Assembly (NCBI GenBank): GCA_021324035.1
Contig: JAJPJU010000107.1
Span: 1 to 13,027 of the forward strand
From: Spartobacteria bacterium
GTDB lineage: Bacteria > Verrucomicrobiota > Verrucomicrobiia > Chthoniobacterales > UBA10450
Direction of reading: 5' to 3'
DNA length: 13,027 nucleotides
Part shown: in pieces, positions 7,213 to 13,027 of the stretch
Layout of the letters: the number at the start of each line of letters is the position of its first letter
How positions within the stretch are numbered: position 1 is the first letter of the stretch
Notes under the pieces: model-generated
Told to the model about the DNA's origin: nothing
The model's database searches: none
Seen by the model: only the letters and a program-made list of their open reading frames with translations
Translations under genes and position numbers: made by a program

Positions 7213-8931
7213 TCAATCCTCCGCCGTCACCCGCCAGATTTCCTCCAGCGTGGTCACGCCCTCGAGCGCCTTTTCGATTCCAACCATGCGCAGCGTTTTC
7301 ATCTTTTCGGTGACAGCCTGGTTCTTGATAACCGCCGCTGACGCGCGCTTAATAATGAGACGCCGGATCGCTTCACTGACCGGAAGCGCTTCGATCAACG
7401 CCGCCCGGCCCACGTAACCGCGGCCTTTGCACCGGTCACATCCGCTGCCGTGATAAAATACGGCCTCTTTGTTTTCGGCCAGGCCAAGCTTGGCGACAAT
7501 CTCCGGCTCGGGAACGAATTGTTCTTTGCAGTTCGAACAGATGCGGCGCACCAGACGTTGCGCGCAGGTCATCAGGATCGAGCTCGAAATCAAAAACGGC
7601 TCGATGCCCATGTCGTCCAAACGCGTGATGGCGCCGGCGGCATCGTTCGTGTGCAGGGTGCTCAGCACCTGGTGACCGGTCAACGCCGCTTTCACCGCGA
7701 TGTCGGCAGTTTCGTTGTCACGAATTTCACCGACCATCACGATGTCGGGATCTTGACGCAGGATTGATCGCAGCGCGGACGCGAAATCGAGACCGATATC
7801 GGCGCGCACCGCCACCTGATTGATTCCCGCCAGCTCGTACTCGATCGGATCTTCGACCGTAACGATGTTGTATTGAGGGCTGTTCAACTCGTGCAGCACT
7901 GAATACAGCGTGGTGGTTTTACCGGAACCGGTCGGTCCGGTGACCAAAATCATCCCGTGCGGCGCGTCGATCGCTTTCTTGAATTTTTCCAGCGTGTCGG
8001 CGTCCATCCCCATCTGGTCGATGCTTCCGCTCAACGCGCTCTTATCGAGAATACGGATGACGATTTTCTCGCCGTGAGCTGTCGGCAAAATCGAAATACG
8101 CAGATCGATTTCTTTGCCGAGCACCCGGATCCGGAACCGTCCGTCCTGCGGAACCCGGCGCTCCGCAATATTCAAACCTGCTAAAATCTTGATGCGCGAC
8201 GTGATCGCGAGCTGCAACGCCTTCGGCGGCGATTCCGCCGGAATCAATTCGCCGTCGATTCGGTAACGCAGCTTGAGCGTGTTTTGAAACGGCTCGATGT
8301 GAATGTCCGAAGCCTTTTCTTTGACCGCCTGGGCCAGGATCAAATTAACAATCTTGATGACCGGCGCGTCTTCGCTGTCGTGCGCCAACCGGTCGAGATC
8401 GATTTCTTCCCGTTTCGCGCCCTGGACTTCGACCGACTCAGCGCCTTGGGCGGCTTCTTCCGAAACCTGGCGCAGCACCTGGCTCATGTTGCCCGGGCCA
8501 TGCACTCCCGCCAGGGTGTCAAGCACCGCCCGTTCGGTCGCGATCATCGGAACGATCTCGAGCTGAACCCGACGTTTCAGGTCGTCGACCGCGAGGACAT
8601 TCGTCGGGTCGGCCATTGCCACAAAAAGTTTTCCATCCAGGCGCGCGATCGGCACCAGCTTGTTCGCCTTGGCCATTTCGCGCGGCACAATCGACATCAC
8701 CTCTTCCGGCACGCGCAATCGCGCCAGATTCACCGGCGGCGTGTTCAAACAACGGCCGATGCTGAACACCATGTCCTGCTCGGTCACGAATTGCCGGTCG
8801 GTTAAAATTTTCAGTAACCGTCCGCCTTCGGACTTTTGAATGCCGATCGCTTCCTCGAGTTGATTTGGAAGGAGCAATCCCTCCTCGATCAACACATCTG
8901 CGATCCGCTCGCCGAAAGATTTACTTCTCAT
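7213..8931 (-). CDS. pilB: Type IV pilus / type II secretion assembly ATPase (PilB/GspE family)
   Basis: A cytoplasmic hexameric ATPase that powers filament assembly. The 572-residue length is typical. The N-terminal GspE-N (MshEN) domain covers about 1-145 (GRLLKIL, then PREMAKANKLVPIARLDGKLFVAMADP). The ATPase core has Walker A GPTGSGKT (332-339), an Asp box VEDPIEYE (359-366), Walker B DPDIVMVGEIRD (394-405) and a His box GHQVLSTLHTND (419-430). Four cysteines (C465, C468, C498, C501) form the zinc-binding C-module seen in PilB/GspE but not in the retraction ATPase PilT. The frame extends 26 codons upstream to 9009, but those codons overlap the TPR gene; ATG 8931, 8 bp after that gene's stop, gives the usual N-terminus. 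PilB versus GspE is not decidable here; the MglA context leans to PilB. Confidence 0.95.
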   Translation of the reverse strand: MRSKSFGERIADVLIEEGLLLPNQLEEAIGIQKSEGGRLLKILTDRQFVTEQDMVFSIGRCLNTPPVNLARLRVPEEVMSIVPREMAKANKLVPIARLDGKLFVAMADPTNVLAVDDLKRRVQLEIVPMIATERAVLDTLAGVHGPGNMSQVLRQVSEEAAQGAESVEVQGAKREEIDLDRLAHDSEDAPVIKIVNLILAQAVKEKASDIHIEPFQNTLKLRYRIDGELIPAESPPKALQLAITSRIKILAGLNIAERRVPQDGRFRIRVLGKEIDLRISILPTAHGEKIVIRILDKSALSGSIDQMGMDADTLEKFKKAIDAPHGMILVTGPTGSGKTTTLYSVLHELNSPQYNIVTVEDPIEYELAGINQVAVRADIGLDFASALRSILRQDPDIVMVGEIRDNETADIAVKAALTGHQVLSTLHTNDAAGAITRLDDMGIEPFLISSSILMTCAQRLVRRICSNCKEQFVPEPEIVAKLGLAENKEAVFYHGSGCDRCKGRGYVGRAALIEALPVSEAIRRLIIKRASAAVIKNQAVTEKMKTLRMVGIEKALEGVTTLEEIWRVTAED

Positions 8932-8939
8932 GGGATCGC

Positions 8940-9872
8940 TCAAGTGTTGTTCAGCCGGTAAATGGCACGCAGCGTCTGCGCGATCGCTGTCGGCCGCGCC
9001 AGATACCACGAAACGGTGTAATCGACGGATTGCTGGACCGCATCGCGGCCGGCGGAATCAAAAGGATTGCAGCACGCCACCATCATGGTGCGGCTGACCA
9101 GGTCGAACGGGACAAACAAACGCCCGAGTGTGAGATATTCCGGCAACATCGGCGCGATCTGCCGGTCGGTGTCGTAATATTCCAGTGGAACGAACGCGAA
9201 CTTCGTCCGGTCGATCAACGCCGACAGCACCGGTTCGAGCTGTTGCGGTTTTTCCTTCGTCAACGTTCCCAACATCGAAGCCGCCAATGCGTGGTCTTGA
9301 AGCTCTTTGTTAGCCTCCTTGGTCGACTCCAACGCGCTGTTCACCTGCTCTTCGGTGAAAAGCTGCTGAACGATCAAAAATTTCGCGAGATGATCGTCCC
9401 CGCGTTCCTGCAAATTTGCGATTCGCCCCAGATTTTTGCCGCGCGCAACGTCGACGTCGATCAACGCGCCTTCAACGGTCGGCGAAACCAGTGAACCTTC
9501 GGCCTTGGTAAATGGCCCACTGACTCGATTGCCGTCGACTTTCGATTTCTCGACGATTGCCTGACCGGTCGCCTGCAAACGTTGTTCGATTTCTCCGAGC
9601 ATTGCCAAGATCTCCGGCGAGTTCGGCTGCCGGGTCAGGATCATTTCGCATTCGTGAAGCGCCGGCGTGTAGGATCCGGAATTGAAATAAGCTTCGGCGA
9701 GCTTGCGGGAAGCCTTCAACGCGTCGTCATGACGGCCGATTTTAGTGTAAGCTTCCTTCAGGATTTCAAGCGATTGATAGTCTTCGGGTTGTGTTTGAGT
9801 GATCGCCTCAAACATCTCAATCGTTTGGAGGATTTGGTTATGCTCCTCGGCAGAAAGGGTGTGTTCCAGCAC
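8940..9872 (-). CDS. TPR protein with GspE-N-like (MshEN) C-terminal domain
   Basis: A 310-residue soluble protein, first gene of the - strand motor operon. Residues about 12-100 form helical TPR-like repeats (DYQSLEILKEAYTKIGRHDD, then LAEAYFNSGSYTPALHECEM, then NSPEILAMLGEI). After a variable linker (about 102-155), residues about 158-308 resemble the N-terminal domain of GspE/PilB: LAKFLIVQQLFTEEQVNSAL, then LPEYLTLGRLFVPFDLVSRT, MMVACCNPFD, and a closing helix AIAQTLRAIYRL. There is no Walker motif, so it is not an ATPase. MshEN domains can bind c-di-GMP or the platform protein PilM/GspL; which applies here is unknown. A role as adaptor or regulator of the ATPase encoded 8 bp downstream is inferred. 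The start is GTG 9872, with no clear Shine-Dalgarno; no ATG start is available near it. Confidence 0.75.
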   Translation of the reverse strand: MLEHTLSAEEHNQILQTIEMFEAITQTQPEDYQSLEILKEAYTKIGRHDDALKASRKLAEAYFNSGSYTPALHECEMILTRQPNSPEILAMLGEIEQRLQATGQAIVEKSKVDGNRVSGPFTKAEGSLVSPTVEGALIDVDVARGKNLGRIANLQERGDDHLAKFLIVQQLFTEEQVNSALESTKEANKELQDHALAASMLGTLTKEKPQQLEPVLSALIDRTKFAFVPLEYYDTDRQIAPMLPEYLTLGRLFVPFDLVSRTMMVACCNPFDSAGRDAVQQSVDYTVSWYLARPTAIAQTLRAIYRLNNT

Positions 9873-10088
9873 GCCCGAGGTAAAAGCTAGAAGTATGCCC
9901 CTACGCCGGGCGGAAGGGCGTTTTCCCTCTTAAAACTGCGAATTTCTCAATCCTGATAAGCCATTCCCGGACTGTCATTTATCAAATCAGGAAGCCAGAA
10001 AATCACGAAAACCGAAAGAACGCGGAATCGCCTAAATTTAGAAGTTCCGACCCCGAATTCCGCAGCCTCCGCAAATTCCGGACGGTTT

Positions 10089-10116
10089 CGACGTCTGATG
10101 TCCGACCTCCGATTTC
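10089..10116. repeat. Heptamer array, YGANNTC x4
   Basis: Four adjacent 7-bp units: CGACGTC (10089-10095), TGATGTC (10096-10102), CGACCTC (10103-10109) and CGATTTC (10110-10116). The ATG at 10098 falls inside the second unit. Confidence 0.7.
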
Positions 10117-10150
10117 TGCCGCTTACCGCATCCCGCTTCGCGTTCCCTCC

Positions 10151-10164
10151 CTGCTCCCTGCTCC
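10151..10164. repeat. Heptamer pair, CTGCTCC x2
   Basis: Two perfect 7-bp copies (10151-10157 and 10158-10164), preceded by the related TCCCTCC at 10144-10150. It is short, so it could be chance, but it shares the 7-bp period of its neighbours. Confidence 0.45.
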
Positions 10165-10173
10165 GTTTCGAAG

Positions 10174-10202
10174 TTCACATTTTGCGCATCGCGCGTTATA
10201 AA
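10174..10202 (+). promoter_or_regulatory. Candidate sigma-70-type promoter for the cassette
   Basis: TTCACA (10174-10179, 5 of 6 to TTGACA) and TATAAA (10197-10202, 5 of 6 to TATAAT) are exactly 17 bp apart. Transcription would start near 10209, at or next to the GTG used here as the start of cassette gene D, which would make that mRNA leaderless or nearly so. The match is by eye only. Confidence 0.45.
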
Positions 10203-10208
10203 AAATCC

Positions 10209-11048
10209 GTGTCCTGCCGCAGCCGCTTCGCACTTCGCGCTTCGCCCTTCGCAATTTCCCCCCTGCTCCCGCAAATCAAACCTCAAACATCAAACATCAA
10301 ACATTCGCGAGCGTTCACGCTGCTCGAACTCCTCGTCGTCATGGGCATCATCGCGATTCTACTCGTGCTGGTCGTCCCGGCGTTCACGACGATCAAGGGC
10401 GGCAATGATGCAACTGCTGCCGCGTATGCAATTAAGGGCGCACTAGAACAGGCGCGGACTTATGCGAAGGCGAACAACACGTACGTCTGGGTCGGGTTTT
10501 TTGAAGAACTTGGTTCTATTGGTTCGACCAATCCCGCAACGCCGGGAGTTGGACGCATTGTAATCTCAACCGTCGCGTCCAAAGATGGGACCAAGATATA
10601 CACGTCGGTATCGAGTCCTGCGTCCGACCTGGATTCAACAGGCACCAGACTTTCAGCAGTCACAAAGTTGGTGAAACTAGAGAATTTCCATCTCCGAACT
10701 TTTCCCGCCGGCACGGGCGTCGCGCCGGCAGACAAATTTCCAACGCGACCTCTAATCCCTGGTTTAACGCCAGATAATGCACGAATTGGTGATGTGAGTC
10801 CCCCTGATTCTTTGCGATACTTTCACTATCCGCCAACCAGTCCGGAGACCAATGCGCAGTACAGATTCAAGAAAATGGTGCAATTCAGCCCGCGTGGTGA
10901 GTGCAGGCCTCAAAATGACAACTACGATATTAGGGCGGTCATGGAAGTAGGGTTTCAACCAACACGGGGCACTGTTCTCGATGACGCCAAAGCGTGCGCG
11001 ATCCAGCTCACAGGGTTTGGCGGAAATATCCAAATATACCAGCGGTGA
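10209..11048 (+). CDS. Verru_Chthon cassette protein D, GspH-like pseudopilin
   Basis: A pseudopilin with the prepilin segment AFTLLELLVVMGIIAILLVLVVPAF, cut by prepilin peptidase between Ala and Phe; Glu is at +5. An Ala-rich helix continues (AAAYAIKGALEQARTYAKAN), as in GspH-like minor pilins, followed by a beta-rich C-terminal domain. It is first in a D-B-C-A cassette, which supports the Verru_Chthon D assignment. The start is uncertain. GTG 10209 is the last usable start before the motif and sits just after a candidate promoter, giving 279 residues and a long 35-residue basic leader. An ATG at 10098 would add 37 residues encoded by 7-bp repeats and is less likely. Much of the leader is itself repeat-encoded (10226-10253, 10275-10302). 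Residue -1 is Ala rather than the usual Gly. Confidence 0.8.
   Translation: MSCRSRFALRASPFAISPLLPQIKPQTSNIKHSRAFTLLELLVVMGIIAILLVLVVPAFTTIKGGNDATAAAYAIKGALEQARTYAKANNTYVWVGFFEELGSIGSTNPATPGVGRIVISTVASKDGTKIYTSVSSPASDLDSTGTRLSAVTKLVKLENFHLRTFPAGTGVAPADKFPTRPLIPGLTPDNARIGDVSPPDSLRYFHYPPTSPETNAQYRFKKMVQFSPRGECRPQNDNYDIRAVMEVGFQPTRGTVLDDAKACAIQLTGFGGNIQIYQR
10226..10253. repeat. Heptamer array, CTTCGCN x4
   Basis: Four units: CTTCGCA (10226-10232), CTTCGCG (10233-10239), CTTCGCC (10240-10246) and CTTCGCA (10247-10253). It lies in the leader-coding part of cassette gene D if GTG 10209 is the start. Confidence 0.75.
10275..10302. repeat. Heptamer array, ATCAAAC x4
   Basis: Four units: ATCAAAC (10275-10281), CTCAAAC (10282-10288), ATCAAAC (10289-10295) and ATCAAAC (10296-10302). 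It ends 11 bp before the codon of the first mature residue (Phe) of cassette protein D. Confidence 0.75.
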
Positions 11049-11491
11049 GAACTCGAGTTAATCCTATTGCTTCGTTTTCGCTTGTCGAAGTCACCATTGC
11101 ACTAGGTGTCGGTGCGTTTTGCTTAATTGCGATCTTTGGCTTGCTGCCTGTGGGGATTCAACAGAATCGCGACTCATTTTCGCAGACAGCGGGAACGACA
11201 ATCTTGCGCAATGTGATCGCTGATATGCGGGCGACGCCAAATGCATCATCCACCTCCGCGCAATACCACGTCACGTTTGGTAGTCAAAAGACACTCTTCT
11301 TCGACGCTTCAGGTCGCGCGACCGCATCGATTGGGCCAGATTCGCGTTATAAACTCAATATATCTTTTCCCAGTAGTACCGGAGCGTTCGCTCCAACCTA
11401 TTCCCATCTAACTCTTAGTTGGCCAGCCAACGCCAATCCAAGCGCTGCTAGTGGATCGGTCGAGATGTTCGCCGCCTTCGATAGGCATTAG
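11045..11491 (+). CDS. Verru_Chthon cassette protein B, GspI-like pseudopilin
   Basis: A 148-residue pseudopilin. A short basic leader MRTRVNPIAS is followed by FSLVEVTIALGVGAFCLIAIFGLLPVG; cleavage would fall between Ser and Phe, with Glu at +5. VEVTIALGV is typical of GspI-type minor pseudopilins. The frame is open upstream to an ATG at 10994, but GTG 11045 overlaps the gene D stop as GTGA (11045-11048) and gives a leader of normal length, so it is preferred. Residue -1 is Ser, not Gly, which is unusual for prepilin peptidase substrates. The remainder is a small beta-rich domain. It should be translated with D by coupling, and C follows after 10 bp. The assignment to family B rests on motif, size and position in the D-B-C-A order. 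Confidence 0.82.
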   Translation: MRTRVNPIASFSLVEVTIALGVGAFCLIAIFGLLPVGIQQNRDSFSQTAGTTILRNVIADMRATPNASSTSAQYHVTFGSQKTLFFDASGRATASIGPDSRYKLNISFPSSTGAFAPTYSHLTLSWPANANPSAASGSVEMFAAFDRH

Positions 11492-11501
11492 TCATTGAGC
11501 C

Positions 11502-12353
11502 ATGGCAAACAACGATCGCGGATTCACACTCGTGGAAATGCTTGTGTCTATCGCTGTCCTAACGATTCTGGTTCTTCTAGCAACGTCCCTGATTAATAGT
11601 GCCTCAAGAATCACAACGCTTGCGCACAAACGAATGGATACAGATGCGAACGCCAGGCAGCTGCTGGATCGAATCTCTCTCGACTTTTCACAAATGATAA
11701 AGCGAACAGATTTGGACTATTTCGCAAAGAATACACGATCTCCGAACTCTGTAGGTGGTAGCATGGCCGGCAACGATCAAATAGCGTTCTACAGTACGGT
11801 ACCTGGATATTCAGCCACCGCTGCAAGTCCGATTTCATTGGTTGCCTATCGAATCAATGGCCAAAACCGGTTAGAACGAATGGGAAAGGGATTGTTATGG
11901 AACGGCGCGTCCGCCTCAAGCGCACCTGTTGTGTTCTTGCCTCTTAGAATTGCTGCGACTTGGCCGACGGCCGTCGATTCAACATCGTCTGATAGTGATT
12001 ACGAACTAATCGGTCCACAAATGTTTCGGTTTGAATATTATTATCAATTAAGCAACGGAAGTCTTTCCGACACTCCATGGGACGTCGGGGCAGGACACAA
12101 TAGTGTCAGTGGAATGCGTGATGTGACAGCTGTTGTGATTGCGATCGCCACTATCGACACCAAAAGTAAAATCCTTACATCCGATGCGCAGCTCGGAACG
12201 TTAGCGACGTCTCTAAACGATTTTTCAAACTCCATGAATCCTGGAGACCTATTAAGTCAATGGCAATCGGCGATCGATACGGATACCACTTTACCGCGAG
12301 CTGCCTTGCAAGGTGTTCGCGTCTACGAAAGGTATTCGTATTTTTCAAAATGA
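11502..12353 (+). CDS. Verru_Chthon cassette protein C, GspJ-like pseudopilin
   Basis: A 283-residue pseudopilin with a canonical leader: MANNDRG, then FTLVEMLVSIAVLTILVLL, cut between Gly and Phe, Glu at +5. The segment after the hydrophobic stretch (RMDTDANARQLLDRISLDF) resembles GspJ-like minor pseudopilins, where a long helix leads into a large beta domain (FRFEYYYQLSNGS, DVTAVVIAIATID). It is longer than GspJ (about 200 residues). ATG 11502 lies 10 bp after the gene B stop, with only a weak Shine-Dalgarno-like stretch; the normal-length leader supports this start. Its stop overlaps the start of gene A as ATGA (12350-12353). Codon third positions look less GC-rich than in the motor operon. 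Confidence 0.85.
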   Translation: MANNDRGFTLVEMLVSIAVLTILVLLATSLINSASRITTLAHKRMDTDANARQLLDRISLDFSQMIKRTDLDYFAKNTRSPNSVGGSMAGNDQIAFYSTVPGYSATAASPISLVAYRINGQNRLERMGKGLLWNGASASSAPVVFLPLRIAATWPTAVDSTSSDSDYELIGPQMFRFEYYYQLSNGSLSDTPWDVGAGHNSVSGMRDVTAVVIAIATIDTKSKILTSDAQLGTLATSLNDFSNSMNPGDLLSQWQSAIDTDTTLPRAALQGVRVYERYSYFSK

Positions 12354-13027
12354 ATCGATTTCATAAGGCGAATGATTCTAATATTGGCGCCGCATTAGTC
12401 ATTGTCCTCGCGTTTGTCGTACTTCTAACAGGCTTGGTTCTCGCTTATTTCTCGCGAACCGCAATAGATCGACAGTTATCAAAATCGAGTTTCGACGACT
12501 CCGCTGCAGATGTGCTTGCAAAGAGCGCACTGCAAATCATTGTCAGTGATTTCAAACAGGAAGTATCTAACACATCTACCAGCGTAACGGCAGGAAATGT
12601 TCAGCCAACTGCTTACGGCACGCCTGCACCAAGCCAGACGGCCATTCCAAACCTGATTAGACGCAGCGCTAGCGGCGATCCAACAGGGCGAACATCAAAC
12701 ATCAATTCGAATACTGCCTCGATAAATGGGCGATCAGTAAGTCTGTCTCGATGGAACAGCCATTATTTGATACCGCGAGCAAGCACGACCACGTCGGTAG
12801 ACTCAACGCCAGTTTCAAGCTTCGTCGCACCTGATTGGGTCTTGGTGACTCGTAATGGCCCGATCTCCGAATCCGGCATTGGTTCAGGTTCATCTGCGAT
12901 CAACAACTCCACGAGTGCGAACACGAATTTTGTGATCGGACGTTACGCTTACGCTGTTTACGATGAGGGAGCTTTGCTGGACGTGAACGTTGCTGGATTT
13001 CCGTTTCAACCAACAACACCTGCAAGC
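12350..13027 (+). CDS. Verru_Chthon cassette protein A, GspK-like, 5' part only
   Basis: 226 codons are visible, open to the end of the window. The start is ATG 12350, overlapping the gene C stop (ATGA). The N-terminus is MNRFHKANDSNIG, then AALVIVLAFVVLLTGLVLAYF and SRTAIDRQLSKSSFDDSAAD. Cleavage after Gly13 would leave a mature protein with no Glu at +5, as in GspK, the pseudopilin that caps the tip complex. After the hydrophobic helix come an Ala-rich stretch (ADVLAKSALQIIVSDF) and a Ser/Thr-rich region. RYAYAVYDEGALLDVNVAGFP near the edge is the kind of block found in cassette A and GspK-like proteins. Family A members are usually the largest of the four, so most of the gene is probably missing here. 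Confidence 0.82.
   Translation, partial: MNRFHKANDSNIGAALVIVLAFVVLLTGLVLAYFSRTAIDRQLSKSSFDDSAADVLAKSALQIIVSDFKQEVSNTSTSVTAGNVQPTAYGTPAPSQTAIPNLIRRSASGDPTGRTSNINSNTASINGRSVSLSRWNSHYLIPRASTTTSVDSTPVSSFVAPDWVLVTRNGPISESGIGSGSSAINNSTSANTNFVIGRYAYAVYDEGALLDVNVAGFPFQPTTPAS

Larger units (their letters stand above)
9873..10208. other. Divergent intergenic region between motor operon and Verru_Chthon cassette
   Basis: No gene is supported here. The left part (9873-10080) shows no convincing promoter for the - strand operon; I looked for TTGACA/TATAAT spacing and found only weak matches. The right part carries 7-bp tandem arrays and the candidate cassette promoter, listed separately. An ATG at 10098 opens a frame into cassette gene D, but it lies inside a repeat unit and upstream of that promoter. 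Confidence 0.6.

Noticed and set aside
10098..10208. Upstream in-frame extension of cassette gene D from ATG 10098
   Set aside because: The ATG lies within a 7-bp repeat unit and upstream of the candidate promoter; it would give a 72-residue prepilin leader, far longer than usual.
12690..12712. ATCAAAC-like pair inside cassette gene A
   Set aside because: Only about two units, within a real coding frame; it may be chance similarity to the array at 10275.
1..13027. tRNA, rRNA or riboswitch genes
   Set aside because: No cloverleaf, rRNA-like stretch or known riboswitch core was recognised on either strand by eye.

Overview
The window most likely comes from a verrucomicrobial genome. The main reason is the four-gene block at the right end, which matches the Verru_Chthon cassette (order D-B-C-A), a pseudopilin-like cassette known from Verrucomicrobia. 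The MqnP-type prenyltransferase (futalosine menaquinone route), several GTG starts, few clear Shine-Dalgarno sites and short tandem repeats between genes fit that placement, but none of them proves it.

Layout: (1) 1-132, the 3' end of a DnaJ/CbpA-type co-chaperone, then a repeat-filled gap and rpiB on the + strand. (2) 732-2245, two - strand genes: an MqnP/UbiA-type prenyltransferase and, upstream of it, a metallo-beta-lactamase-fold protein with a degenerate metal site. (3) 2335-3564, + strand pilC/gspF, the inner-membrane platform protein, followed by a strong intrinsic terminator and a roughly 230-bp element bounded by inverted heptamer arrays. (4) 3864-9872, a tightly packed - strand operon of five genes, read right to left: a TPR protein with a GspE-N-like (MshEN) C-terminus, a PilB/GspE ATPase, a 735-residue protein with a duplicated domain and a C-terminal roadblock domain, an MglA-type small GTPase, and a second, stand-alone roadblock protein. 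(5) about 9873-10308, a divergent control region rich in 7-bp tandem repeats. (6) 10209-13027, the + strand Verru_Chthon cassette D, B, C and A (A runs off the window), joined by GTGA or ATGA overlaps or an 11-bp gap.

Together regions 3-6 look like a type IV filament machine (type IV pilus or type II secretion-like) with an unusual regulatory module. The ATPase and platform protein would drive filament assembly. The cassette resembles the GspH-I-J-K minor pseudopilin set: three members keep Glu at +5 and the fourth lacks it, as GspK does. The MglA GTPase with two roadblock proteins, one of them a large scaffold-like fusion, would give polarity or on/off control of the motor. The link between the motor operon and the cassette is inferred from adjacency. 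No major pilin, retraction ATPase, secretin, PilM/N/O proteins or prepilin peptidase is visible in this window.
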